34,267 nucleotides of DNA from Bacteriovorax sp. BSW11_IV (lineage in GTDB: Bacteria > Bdellovibrionota > Bacteriovoracia > Bacteriovoracales > Bacteriovoracaceae). The translations under genes were made by a program, and so were the position numbers. Shown in pieces: positions 18,401 through 25,054 of the stretch (positions within the stretch are counted from its first letter, which is position 1; every line of letters begins with the position of its first letter). The notes under the pieces are model-generated. The model saw only the letters and a program-made list of their open reading frames with translations, was not told where the DNA came from and ran no database searches. The stretch lies in the NCBI RefSeq assembly GCF_000447755.1, contig NZ_AUNE01000014.1, forward strand, positions 1 through 34,267, read 5' to 3'.

Positions 18401-18520
18401 CTCTGGCATTTCTTCTTTTCCGATGCGAAACCAGAAAAAAATTGATGCGAGAACGAGTCCGAACATGATGATATTTGCGTAGAGTGGTCTATGGGAAAAA
18501 AATGAGATGAGTCTTTTCAT
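15398..18520 (-). CDS. RND-family efflux permease (AcrB/MdtB-like)
   Basis: About 1040 residues, the normal size. It begins MKRLISFFSHRPLYAN with TM1, followed by the porter loop EEMPEFSFNSVRISISYPGAAAEDVE. The proton-relay Asp pair is in GIVVDDAIIVAENIS (TM4); the second half carries MIGIVINDSIVLLDKLEED. The architecture of two repeats of a large periplasmic loop plus six TM segments fits the HAE/RND efflux group, which pumps drugs, lipids or metals using proton flow. The start ATG at 18520 has AAGG upstream; longer frames have no support. The TolC partner follows directly, but no HlyD-type adaptor gene is in the operon. Confidence 0.92.
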   Translation of the reverse strand: MKRLISFFSHRPLYANIIMFGLVLASIFFWFRIGKEEMPEFSFNSVRISISYPGAAAEDVEHFMIRPVEEELKGLSGLDEVTASASFGSASFSVVFEPTVENLSEKIQEVKDAVDKVDLPMDVERPVYRQFKSSEKAIIDIGLYLKDTEIHTVKSRELLQKHALAIKNRLINLKEISNVDESGYRLPEIHIKILPEKLKQFEISLAEVKDQIQKQHIRSPIGSMEDKAETEITLQSELDTVEALEKVIVSNSFSAKKIYLKDVAIIEKGFAKSNSITKIQGREGILLNIKKNNAADIISAQKSIVKFLESYQKNNPNSPVGMVLIDDESYDVRNRLELIGANGLIGFILIVAILFIFLDFRSGVWVGMGIPFSLAFTLIGCYLMGYTINNMTLAAIIIVLGIVVDDAIIVAENISREEHHGNSPTKSAVEGTSRVILPIIASMLTTCAAFIPLYFFSGRFSLFVKFIPAVIFLMLFASLIESTFILPSHMIHKLPGEDLYKKFFKKNYISLFREKYIHVLEVKFERLLLKLLPLRGIIFIFFAVMLAASGYIYKEKLRYVMFPREEARDFTLKVVATENLKRLEMAKKVSEVESIILKDPHAIVTSIRTSIGQSRRGGEVKENEATLRVEVTPPSERKISLNKYLKELETQTKALAGFSEVRFLKSRFGSSSGSPIAIEVQENNDETRNEVLNKLKEKMDKIELLSNVEIEKPLLKDEYLMVPKKDEITRLNVDFSKLSSSLRAYIQGSVLYTLRKGDEEIDVKLTTLEENKKEIETILDLNISNSGNYLVPLRELVDAVKGKKPSNIQRTNFKRANFIYADIKEGAKITPLEVAELLENEVFPEILQHSPSTNLNFRGEIQDSREAQSDFGISIVLVLGLIYFLLIFLFNSMVTPLLIGTIIPFGIVGVIFSFYAHGMMQFGFFAVVGTLGMIGIVINDSIVLLDKLEEDYKETSDKKNLFAQVAKISATRLRAVVVTTLTTVTGLFPTAYGVGGYDSMLAEMMLAMAWGLLFAMFITLLLVPCLYSYFVQLRTLWKKA

Positions 18521-18572
18521 TGAAAGAAACCTTGTGAGGTTATTAACTCTGTTAGTATGACATAGAGTGAAG

Positions 18573-18626
18573 GTGTAAGGGCACATAATTACACAATTCT
18601 TACAAAAAGATACAAATTGTTACAAT
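18573..18626. promoter_or_regulatory. Putative operator: dyad plus 10-11 bp phased TTACA repeats
   Basis: GTGTAA/TTACAC (18573-18578 and 18589-18594) form a dyad. TTACAC (18589), TTACAA (18600), ATACAA (18610) and TTACAA (18620) are direct repeats at 11, 10 and 10 bp. TACAAATTGTTACA (18611-18624) differs at one fixed position from the RstA box TACATNTNGTTACA as I know it. It lies upstream of the RND gene, in the divergent region with the small exported gene at 18736. Confidence 0.45.
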
Positions 18627-18677
18627 TGCGCTTTTAACTCTTAGAACTTTGGTAAAGCGGTATATTAAACCCTAGCA

Positions 18678-18705
18678 TTGTGGCCTTTTATTTTTTCAGT
18701 AGAAT
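18678..18705 (+). promoter_or_regulatory. Candidate promoter for the small exported protein
   Basis: TTGTGG (18678-18683), 16 bp, TAGAAT (18700-18705), giving a leader of about 25 nt before the ATG at 18736. Confidence 0.4.
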
Positions 18706-18735
18706 AGATTTAATACTAAGAAATGGAGTTTTTAG

Positions 18736-19122
18736 ATGAGAAAATTAATTTTCGTTTCATGCCTATTGATGAGCTATTTCTCAAATGCACAGATGAAACC
18801 TAAAAGAGTTGCACTCTTTGATTGTGCCCATATGAAAGACGGAACTAATGTTGAGAGAATTATTGTTCATCAATCAAAACTTGGTAAGAGAGAATTTTAT
18901 GAGGCCGAGACAGTGCTACTTGAATATGGTCACTATAGAAATGAGTTTAAAAAGGTTAACAAAGTTTCCAAATTCGATGAGCGAGTTCTTGAATTTTCAA
19001 ACAGCTCATTACTTCTCAAAATAAATAAAGTTCGTGAAAAAGAAGGCAAGTATTGGGCAGCAGCGCGCCTGTCCAATTATGATATTCATTCAGTAGATTG
19101 GACTTGCAAAGATGCCCTATAG
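18736..19122 (+). CDS. Small exported protein, unknown
   Basis: A 128-residue protein with a signal peptide (MRKLIFVSCLLMSYFSNA) and GGAG 9 nt before the ATG. The mature part is short and basic with two cysteines (LFDCAHM and WTCKDA) that probably pair across the domain; strong alternating hydrophobic segments suggest a small beta fold. No family is recognised. It sits directly upstream of the Mn riboswitch with no visible terminator between, so some riboswitch transcripts could begin here. Confidence 0.65.
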   Translation: MRKLIFVSCLLMSYFSNAQMKPKRVALFDCAHMKDGTNVERIIVHQSKLGKREFYEAETVLLEYGHYRNEFKKVNKVSKFDERVLEFSNSSLLLKINKVREKEGKYWAAARLSNYDIHSVDWTCKDAL

Positions 19123-19130
19123 CATTTAGT

Positions 19131-19320
19131 ATGAAGGGGTTAGGGAGTAGCCCCCTCATCCAAAAAAATTGTTGTAATTGGTCGACATACTGGTGTTATC
19201 ACCCGGTCAATTAGCAGATTCACTCTGTGGGCGAGACTAGCATGGAATAATTATTAATTATTGCCGTGCTGTTGTGTTTCCTAATGAATCATACTCACGG
19301 CATGTAAACTGTGAGGTCCT
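19131..19320 (+). ncRNA. yybP-ykoY manganese riboswitch with translational expression platform
   Basis: The aptamer core spans about 19139-19241: P1 GTTAG (19139-19143) with CTAGC (19237-19241), the conserved GGGAGTAGCC loop (19143-19152), GTCGACAT (19181-19188), and GGCGAGAC (19230-19237). Downstream are mutually exclusive pairings. GCATGG...CCGTGC (19240-19268) competes with P1. TGCCGTG (19262-19268) can pair perfectly with CACGGCA (19296-19302). CTCACGG (19294-19300) can pair with CTGTGAG (19309-19315), which hides the GTGAGG ribosome site. A Mn-bound aptamer would free the SD, an ON switch in front of a Mn-type exporter. The mechanism is inferred from these pairings and known family behaviour. 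Confidence 0.85.
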
Positions 19321-19875
19321 GTGGAAGCTATCATCAATTCATTCTTTCTCGTTTCTATCGCCGAAATTGGTGACAAAACTCAATTGCTCTCTTTTATTTT
19401 AGCGAGTCGCTTTAAGAAACCTTTGCCTATTATTGCAGGTATTTTTGTCGCCACAATATTTAATCATTGGCTGGCCGCAATCTTTGGTGAGTTTGCTGGA
19501 GACTTTATCAATCCTGAGTATCAACGATGGATCCTCGCAGGAATATTCTTTGTTTTTGGTTTGTGGATTTTGATCCCTGATAAAGATGATGGCCTTAACA
19601 CTAAAAGCTCATTTGGGGCCTTTGTAACGACGTTTATTAGCTTTTTTATTGCAGAGATGGGAGATAAGACTCAGCTTGCGACCGTGGCACTAGGGGCCCA
19701 ATACAAAGCTAGTATTGATGTCACTATAGGGACAACTCTTGGAATGCTAGCGGCCAATGTTCCGGCCGTTTTACTAGGGGAGAAAATTTTGAAGAAGCTT
19801 CCTCTAAAATATATCCGCTACACAGCTTGCGCACTTTTTATGGCCTTTGCCATTTACATTGCATTCTTCTCATAA
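19321..19875 (+). CDS. TMEM165/GDT1 (UPF0016) family Mn2+ exporter
   Basis: A 184-residue inner membrane protein with about six TM segments and the duplicated family signature: SIAEIGDKTQLL near residue 14 and FIAEMGDKTQLA near residue 110. The acidic and Asp residues of these motifs carry the metal. Bacterial members export Mn2+ (and Ca2+ in eukaryotes). It starts with GTG at 19321, 4 nt after GTGAGG; that SD is inside the riboswitch hairpin. The family is a classic target of yybP-ykoY riboswitches, which supports both calls. Confidence 0.93.
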   Translation: MEAIINSFFLVSIAEIGDKTQLLSFILASRFKKPLPIIAGIFVATIFNHWLAAIFGEFAGDFINPEYQRWILAGIFFVFGLWILIPDKDDGLNTKSSFGAFVTTFISFFIAEMGDKTQLATVALGAQYKASIDVTIGTTLGMLAANVPAVLLGEKILKKLPLKYIRYTACALFMAFAIYIAFFS

Positions 19876-19904
19876 AAAAAAAGGCCAAGCATATGCTTGG
19901 CCTT
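19873..19904. terminator. Bidirectional terminator, perfect 24-nt palindrome
   Basis: A perfect palindrome from 19881 to 19904 (half-site AAGGCCAAGCAT) lies between convergent stops. An A run (19873-19880) gives the T tail for the minus-strand RRM gene, and a T-rich stretch follows on the plus side. Confidence 0.9.
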
Positions 19905-19926
19905 CTCTTTCAATTTTTTTTGAAAA

Positions 19927-20238
19927 TTAGAAACGGTTTCCGCCTCTTGGACCACCACGGTGACCGCCACCTCTGTTGTTGTCTCTAGGAGCTTGTGGCT
20001 TAGCTTCGTTAACTGTAAGGTTTCTACCGTTGAAGTCTTTACCGTTAAGAGCTTCGATAGCACTTGCAGCTTCATCGTCAGATGACATTTCTACGAAACC
20101 AAAACCTTTGCTTCTTCCAGTGTCACGATCAGTGATGATTTTTGCTGATTCTACGTTTCCGAAGTCAGCAAAAGCGCTAGCTAGATCGTCGTTAGAGATT
20201 GTGTAAGGTAGGTTACCTACGTAAATTTTCTTTCCCAT
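19927..20238 (-). CDS. Single-RRM RNA-binding protein, cold-shock type
   Basis: A 103-residue protein with one RNA recognition motif: RNP2 IYVGNL (5-10) and RNP1 KGFGFVEM (44-51), both with the aromatic residues that stack on RNA. The tail (about residue 80 on) is rich in Gly, Arg and Asn (RGGGHRGGPRGG). It matches the bacterial Rbp group, often cold-induced and acting as RNA chaperones or mRNA-stability factors. The ATG has AGAGGAAT as SD, locked in a perfect 9-bp inverted repeat, and the leader is about 110 nt, both typical of post-transcriptional or thermal control. Confidence 0.93.
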   Translation of the reverse strand: MGKKIYVGNLPYTISNDDLASAFADFGNVESAKIITDRDTGRSKGFGFVEMSSDDEAASAIEALNGKDFNGRNLTVNEAKPQAPRDNNRGGGHRGGPRGGNRF

Positions 20239-20240
20239 AA

Positions 20241-20283
20241 TATTCCTCTCTGGATGGGTTAAGGACCGGCTAGAAGAGGAATA
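20241..20283 (-). promoter_or_regulatory. SD-sequestering inverted repeat in the RRM leader
   Basis: TATTCCTCT (20241-20249) is the exact reverse complement of AGAGGAATA (20275-20283), with 25 nt between. In the minus-strand mRNA the SD is in the arm next to the ATG. The promoter lies farther upstream, so the hairpin is certain to be in the transcript. Confidence 0.65.
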
Positions 20284-20358
20284 CTGTCAAGAAACAAATA
20301 TACTCAAACAAGGACGGTGCGTTAATCAAACTCGAAAACTTATTCTCGAGATAATTTT

Positions 20359-20387
20359 TTTATATAACTGAATAGAATTTGAGTCAA
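20359..20387 (-). promoter_or_regulatory. Strong sigma70 promoter for the RRM gene
   Basis: On the minus strand: TTGACT (20382-20387), exactly 17 bp, TATAAA (20359-20364). Transcription would start near 20352, leaving a leader of about 110 nt. A small hairpin (CTCGA/TCGAG, about 20331-20350) lies near its 5' end. Confidence 0.75.
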
Positions 20388-20437
20388 GCACCTGTTATTT
20401 CGGAATTCAATCTTAAGAAAAATTTTTAAAAAACGAA

Positions 20438-20467
20438 TTGATGTTTTAACTCTGTTTGTGCTATCAA
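20438..20467 (+). promoter_or_regulatory. Candidate promoter for the imelysin operon
   Basis: TTGATG (20438-20443), 18 bp, TATCAA (20462-20467). No clear Fur box was found in 20388-20513, so iron control could not be confirmed. Confidence 0.4.
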
Positions 20468-20513
20468 ACAAATGTTAAGAAAAGCGTCCGACTGTTTACC
20501 AAAGGAGACAGAT

Positions 20514-21623
20514 TTGAAGAATATAATTATTAATTCATTGATTTTATTAGGATTAGTATCAAGTTCGTTTGCATCTTCAACAAGTGAAGAGGCCTTAAAA
20601 ACAAGTATAAAGGGATATAGCGATCATGTTTACGGTCAATATGTCGAAAGTTTAGACAGAGCGAAAGTTCTACGCGATAGCTTAAAATTATTTACTGATG
20701 CCCCAAGTGTAATGACTCAAGAAATGGCCAAAAAGGCCTGGATTAGTGCCCGTGAAGTTTATGGTCAAACTGAAGTATTTAGGTTTTACGGCGGACCAAT
20801 TGACAATGATGAAGGTCCAGAGGGTCTTTTAAATGCATGGCCTCTAGATGAAGCCTATATTGATTACGTTGAAGGTGCACCAAACGCTGGAATTATCAAT
20901 AATGTTTCAGATTTTCCGGAAATTACAAAAGAACTATTAACTTCATTAAATGAGCTTGATGGTGAAAAAAATGTTTCAACAGGCTACCACGCAATTGAAT
21001 TTCTTCTATGGGGCCAAGATATGTACGCTGATGGTGCTGGAAGAAGAAGCTATGAAGACTATATCGAGGCCTATGCTCCAAATGCAAAAAGAAGATCACA
21101 GTATTTGAATATTGCCGCCGATCTTCTTGTTGAGCATCTCTCTTCTCTTGTTGAGCAGTGGAGTGATAATAAAAATAATTACAGAACAACGTTTGAATCA
21201 GATAACAAAAAAGAAACTCTTAAAAAAATTCTGTCTGGCCTTATCTTCATGGCCGGTGATGAACTTTCTGGTGAGAGAATGTATGTTGCCTATGAAACTA
21301 TGGGACAAGAGGATGAGCACTCATGCTTCTCTGACATGACTCATATGGATATCATTTGGAATTACCTTGGGCTTGAGAATGTAATTACGGCCACAGGTGT
21401 TCTTGAACTTCCAGAATTAAAAGGAAGTGCACTTGTTTCACAAGTTAAAGAAAGAATGGCCACAGTAAATAAACTACTTCATTCAATTCCTGCTCCTTTT
21501 GATCAAGCTATTTTAAGTGAAGAGGGAAGAGCAATTATTCTTTCTTCTGTTGAGGAGCTTGAGCTCCTGGCAGCAGAGCTAGTAAAGGTTTCAGAAGTAC
21601 TTGGTGCAAAAGTAGATTTCTAA
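20514..21623 (+). CDS. Imelysin family protein (M75 / EfeO-like), exported
   Basis: The protein has 369 residues when started at the TTG at 20514. That TTG has a perfect AAAGGAG 6 nt upstream and opens a clean signal peptide (KNIIINSLILLGLVSSSFAS), whereas the ATG 42 nt earlier has neither. The imelysin signature GYHAIEFLLWGQD gives GxHxxE with His159 and Glu162. Two helical repeats make up the fold. Family members bind iron at the cell surface or in the periplasm and were once annotated as M75 peptidases. It is translated just upstream of a di-haem oxidoreductase (10 nt gap), the usual partner in iron-related operons. Confidence 0.88.
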   Translation: MKNIIINSLILLGLVSSSFASSTSEEALKTSIKGYSDHVYGQYVESLDRAKVLRDSLKLFTDAPSVMTQEMAKKAWISAREVYGQTEVFRFYGGPIDNDEGPEGLLNAWPLDEAYIDYVEGAPNAGIINNVSDFPEITKELLTSLNELDGEKNVSTGYHAIEFLLWGQDMYADGAGRRSYEDYIEAYAPNAKRRSQYLNIAADLLVEHLSSLVEQWSDNKNNYRTTFESDNKKETLKKILSGLIFMAGDELSGERMYVAYETMGQEDEHSCFSDMTHMDIIWNYLGLENVITATGVLELPELKGSALVSQVKERMATVNKLLHSIPAPFDQAILSEEGRAIILSSVEELELLAAELVKVSEVLGAKVDF

Positions 21624-21633
21624 GGAAATTAAA

Positions 21634-23022
21634 ATGACTAAATCATTCATTCTAGGTTCACTTCTTCTAACGACTTTAAACGTGAGCGCAGGAGATATTC
21701 CTGCGCTTTCTCATTTAGAAGAATTCCCAGGTGGAAGTGGAACAACATCTGATCTATCTGTGCAGGCCTTTAGTCATCCTCTAAGTGGCACGCGTGGAAA
21801 AGATCGTCGTGAGTTTGTTGTTGGAAATAGTTTTTTTCAATCTGTCTGGGTTATGAGTCCTGCATCGACTCTTTTAAGAGATGGTCTTGGTCCTCAGTAT
21901 AATGCTGTATCCTGTTCGGCATGTCACTTCAAAGATGGAAGAGGAAGAGGGCTTCCTGATTCAGATGGACTCGTTGATATCTCTCTACTTTTTAGATTGA
22001 GAGTGAAAAATGCCGATGGCTCTGTTTCTGAACATCCTCATTATGGTGGACAATTTCAACCACAAGGCATTGATGGTGTACAAGGTGAAGGGCAAGTGTA
22101 TGTGAACTTTGAAGATATCAAAGGTCAGTATGCCGATGGGTCTTCCTATACTTTGAAAAAACCTAATTATACGTTTATGCAACTTCACTATGGAAAACTT
22201 GGAGATGATGTCATTGCATCACCTCGAGTTGGGCCACAGATGATTGGTCTTGGTCTGATTGAATCGATTAGAGCTGAAGATATATTAATGAAAGTTGATG
22301 AAGATGATAGGGATGGTGACGGAATTTCTGGCCGTGCCAATTGGGTTCACTCAGTTGTTGAAAATAAAAAAGTTCTTGGTCGTTTTGGATGGAAGGCCGG
22401 AAAGCCAAGTCTATTAGAACAAAACGCTGCTGCTTTTAATGGAGATATTGGAATTACAAGTCCACTTTTTCCAAATGAAGAATGCACGATCGTTCAAAGA
22501 GACTGCCAAAATAATATGACAAGTGATGATATCTCAATGGAGCTTCTTGAAAAAGTGACTTCGTACACACAGCTTTTGTCCGTGCCTAAAAGAAGACATT
22601 TTAATTCATCGGCCGTCGTGGCAGGAAGAAAAGTTTTTCATCAAATTAGTTGTCAAAGTTGTCATACTCCAAGTTATAAAACTTCGAGCGATGCTCCTTT
22701 CGATGTTTTGCGCGATCAAATGATTTATCCATACTCTGACTTTCTTCTCCATGATATGGGTGATCTTCTTGCTGATGATAAAGGTCAGTATAAGAATGAA
22801 GAAGAGGCCATGGCACGAGAATGGAGAACTCCTCCTCTATGGGGAATCGGCATGATTGAAACAGTAAACGGTCATACTCGCTTACTTCATGATGGCCGTG
22901 CTCGCTCAATAGAAGAGGCGATCTTATGGCACGATGGAGAAGCAAAGGGATCGAAAGATAAGTTTCTAAAGTTGAGTAAGGTTGATAGAGAAAATTTAAT
23001 CGAATTTCTCAAAAGTCTATAA
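21634..23022 (+). CDS. Di-haem oxidoreductase (DUF1111 / 'thiol oxidoreductase' family)
   Basis: A 462-residue exported c-type cytochrome: signal peptide ending NVSAGD, haem motif CSACH at 94-98 and a second, CQSCH, at 340-344. The body carries the family blocks SPRVGPQMIGLGLIE, DGDGISGRANW, FGWKAGKPSL and WRTPPLWGIG, which are also seen in di-haem peroxidase relatives. It acts in the periplasm as an electron-transfer or peroxidase-like enzyme; its true substrate is unknown. The SD is AAGGAA. It is co-transcribed with the imelysin gene, which suggests joint work on iron or haem. Confidence 0.9.
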   Translation: MTKSFILGSLLLTTLNVSAGDIPALSHLEEFPGGSGTTSDLSVQAFSHPLSGTRGKDRREFVVGNSFFQSVWVMSPASTLLRDGLGPQYNAVSCSACHFKDGRGRGLPDSDGLVDISLLFRLRVKNADGSVSEHPHYGGQFQPQGIDGVQGEGQVYVNFEDIKGQYADGSSYTLKKPNYTFMQLHYGKLGDDVIASPRVGPQMIGLGLIESIRAEDILMKVDEDDRDGDGISGRANWVHSVVENKKVLGRFGWKAGKPSLLEQNAAAFNGDIGITSPLFPNEECTIVQRDCQNNMTSDDISMELLEKVTSYTQLLSVPKRRHFNSSAVVAGRKVFHQISCQSCHTPSYKTSSDAPFDVLRDQMIYPYSDFLLHDMGDLLADDKGQYKNEEEAMAREWRTPPLWGIGMIETVNGHTRLLHDGRARSIEEAILWHDGEAKGSKDKFLKLSKVDRENLIEFLKSL

Positions 23023-23055
23023 ACTGCTCCCTTTAGATAGGGGGCAGTTTTTAAT
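23021..23055. terminator. Terminator between convergent genes
   Basis: AAACTGCTCCC (23021-23031) pairs with GGGGGCAGTTT (23040-23050), 11 bp with one T-G pair. The stem begins inside the stop codon of the cytochrome gene and the convergent protease gene ends at 23051. Confidence 0.8.
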
Positions 23056-24190
23056 AGTCGTAATCGAAACAGATTAATTTTTGAGAATAAATCAACATTT
23101 CCTCTAGGCCCATTCCTTCCACATATTCAATACTAGATTCGTTATAAGGCGTCTTTATTAAGGCGCTTGATTTCTCTCGGTCGATTTTAATAAGTGAACA
23201 TTGATTGCTTGCTACATTTATTGAAAAACCTTCTCTGCAAAACGTAAATGTTTTCAAGTACCCTTGAAATAAAGAAATATCGCCAGGGCCTCTTGCTAAG
23301 AGATATTTTTTGCCGTTACTTTCAAAATAAATTTCTTTGCTTGTACTTGAGTCTAGTAGATTTTCAATTCCAGAGTCCGCAATATGACAACCGTTATGTG
23401 TATTGTGACTATAGATTGCTTGCGTGAGCCACTGCTTTCTTTCTTTTTCTTCTTGGATGCTAAGTTCCTCAATATCACTGAGCGTGAGAGGTATTTCCTT
23501 TGGATAAAGTGAAGAAGCAAAAGATTTGTCCTTAAAAGAAAGCATTCTTGCTTTTGCCCATTCTTCTGGAGATTTAAATTCACGAGCATCTGCAAATTGT
23601 CTGTAGTGCATTACTGACGTGGGATCATATTTTGAAAGCTTAAAATCTGATCTTTTAGTGAAGACCTGATTATTGTAATCAGAGTCAAAACCTTCTGGAT
23701 TATTGAAGCTTACGCGTTCACTTTCTTTGATAAAGTTAACTGAATCTGGATGACTATGCTCATGGGCCAGTCCTATGGCATGTCCTAATTCATGGAGGGC
23801 AAGACTTAAAAAGTTTTCAATTGGTCCTGCTGAACCAATTTCTGTATCTTGCTTTCCTAGACCAAAAAAGCCATTTATATCCGTTCCTGCAAGAGAATTT
23901 CCAACGGTTGATTCATTATTGAATTTAATAATGATGGTATTTTTTTTAAGGGTCTTTGGAATATCTTTTCCTAGTGTTATCTTATAGATTTTAAACTTTA
24001 AGTTTACATACTTCTGCCATGTCTGGGCCGCATGTATGACAGTATTTTTCTCAAAATCTGAACCATTTCTGAAAGCAATATTTAGCGTCTGGCCATTTTT
24101 CCATAACTTCTTTTTAAATGCGATTCCAGCATGTGAAGAGTTCACAAACGTGATGAATAAGAGAAACGAAAGGGCTTTGATTTTCTTCAT
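23051..24190 (-). CDS. Exported astacin-like zinc metalloprotease (M12A type)
   Basis: A 379-residue protein. Signal peptide: MKKIKALSFLLFITFVNSSHA. The metzincin motif ALHELGHAIGLAHEHSHPD (zinc His133, His137, His143; Glu134 base) has the extra Glu typical of astacins, and SVMHY near residue 195 is the Met-turn with the family Tyr. A C-terminal region of about 150 residues with cysteines is an extra domain of unknown type. The start ATG at 24190 has AGGTG upstream; a GTG 12 nt earlier overlaps that SD. It should be a secreted endopeptidase. Confidence 0.87.
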   Translation of the reverse strand: MKKIKALSFLLFITFVNSSHAGIAFKKKLWKNGQTLNIAFRNGSDFEKNTVIHAAQTWQKYVNLKFKIYKITLGKDIPKTLKKNTIIIKFNNESTVGNSLAGTDINGFFGLGKQDTEIGSAGPIENFLSLALHELGHAIGLAHEHSHPDSVNFIKESERVSFNNPEGFDSDYNNQVFTKRSDFKLSKYDPTSVMHYRQFADAREFKSPEEWAKARMLSFKDKSFASSLYPKEIPLTLSDIEELSIQEEKERKQWLTQAIYSHNTHNGCHIADSGIENLLDSSTSKEIYFESNGKKYLLARGPGDISLFQGYLKTFTFCREGFSINVASNQCSLIKIDREKSSALIKTPYNESSIEYVEGMGLEEMLIYSQKLICFDYDY

Positions 24191-24332
24191 TAAATTAATC
24201 ACCTGATGCTAAAGTAAGGTCTTTATTTAAAAAAAAGAGCAAATACTATGCCATGAATGGATCGAAATTTCAGCTATGTAGGGGGTTGTGTTTGAAGGGT
24301 TACTGATACTTGTATAGATTTTGACTGTTCAT

Positions 24333-24359
24333 AAAAAAGGGCATCGATGATGCCCTTTT
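24333..24359 (-). terminator. Intrinsic terminator for the gene at 24370
   Basis: AAAAGGGCATC (24335-24345) pairs with GATGCCCTTTT (24349-24359). On the minus strand it ends in a T run. The rest of 24191-24369 has no other feature that I can name. Confidence 0.85.
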
Positions 24360-24369
24360 CTTATTATAT

Positions 24370-24873
24370 TTATCTTCTATCAAATACTGTTCTTACTGTA
24401 TTAGACTCGCAAAGCTCATTTTGTGCATCTTCAACAATATGAAGTGCAACGAAACGATAACCTCTTTTTGAAGCCTCGTATTTAACTGAAGAAAGCTTAT
24501 TATCAAGCCACATTTGACCGTCTAAGCAGTTTTCCATGTCACCATCAGTAACAACTTCAGACGATGAGAGATTAATTCTAACTGTTGTTCTGTCTCTATC
24601 ATAGAAACCACCGTAGATACATTTTTCTCCGTTTGTGCCTTCGTAATTTGCTTCAACAAGAAATGTATTAAGGTGTTTATCTGCAGAAAGTTGAACGAAT
24701 TCAATTTTTCTTTCTAGATATTCTTTTGGTGCTCCGAGATATTCGCTAGTGAACTCGCCACAATCGTAACCAACACTTTTTGCGCGAAACGTTGTTCCAG
24801 CAGGCAATTTGAATGTTTCAGCTAGAGTAGTGCTTCCAATCATAAGAGAAGCTAAAAATATTAAACCTTTCAT
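24370..24873 (-). CDS. Small exported protein, unknown
   Basis: A 167-residue protein with a clear signal peptide (MKGLIFLASLMIGSTTLA) and AAGGAG 6 nt before the ATG. Four cysteines (GYDCGE, EKCIYG, MENCLD, NELCES) suggest two disulphides in a mostly beta mature domain. No family is recognised. Downstream on the strand is a strong terminator, so it is monocistronic. Confidence 0.7.
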   Translation of the reverse strand: MKGLIFLASLMIGSTTLAETFKLPAGTTFRAKSVGYDCGEFTSEYLGAPKEYLERKIEFVQLSADKHLNTFLVEANYEGTNGEKCIYGGFYDRDRTTVRINLSSSEVVTDGDMENCLDGQMWLDNKLSSVKYEASKRGYRFVALHIVEDAQNELCESNTVRTVFDRR

Positions 24874-24914
24874 GTGAACTCCTTATTTTAATAAGTAATA
24901 CATATGATAAATTT

Positions 24915-24930
24915 GTTTGAGTTGTCAAAC
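24915..24930. repeat. Short operator-like dyad
   Basis: GTTTGA (24915-24920) and TCAAAC (24925-24930) form a perfect 6-bp dyad with 4 nt between, in the divergent region between the genes starting at 24873 and 25055. It could be chance in such AT-rich DNA. Confidence 0.25.
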
Positions 24931-25054
24931 TTTGTCGTGGTGTCATCTTGATTCCAAATTTGAAGAAAATCTAACTAATTCCCACATTGATTGTAATCAC
25001 AAAGTTTAATTGCTATTTCTAGATTTAGAGAGAACATTCGAAAAGGAGAAGGGA

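Noticed and set aside
18521-18586. Longer start for the RND permease
   Set aside because: RND proteins start a few residues before TM1, as the ATG at 18520 does; the extension overlaps the promoter region.
18601-18625. Possible CRISPR-like short repeats (TACAA)
   Set aside because: Units of 5-6 bp at helical spacing are a protein-binding array, not repeats with spacers.
19131-19260. A rho-independent terminator as the riboswitch output
   Set aside because: The hairpin at 19240-19268 lacks a T run, while an SD-sequestering stem is clear, so translational control fits better.
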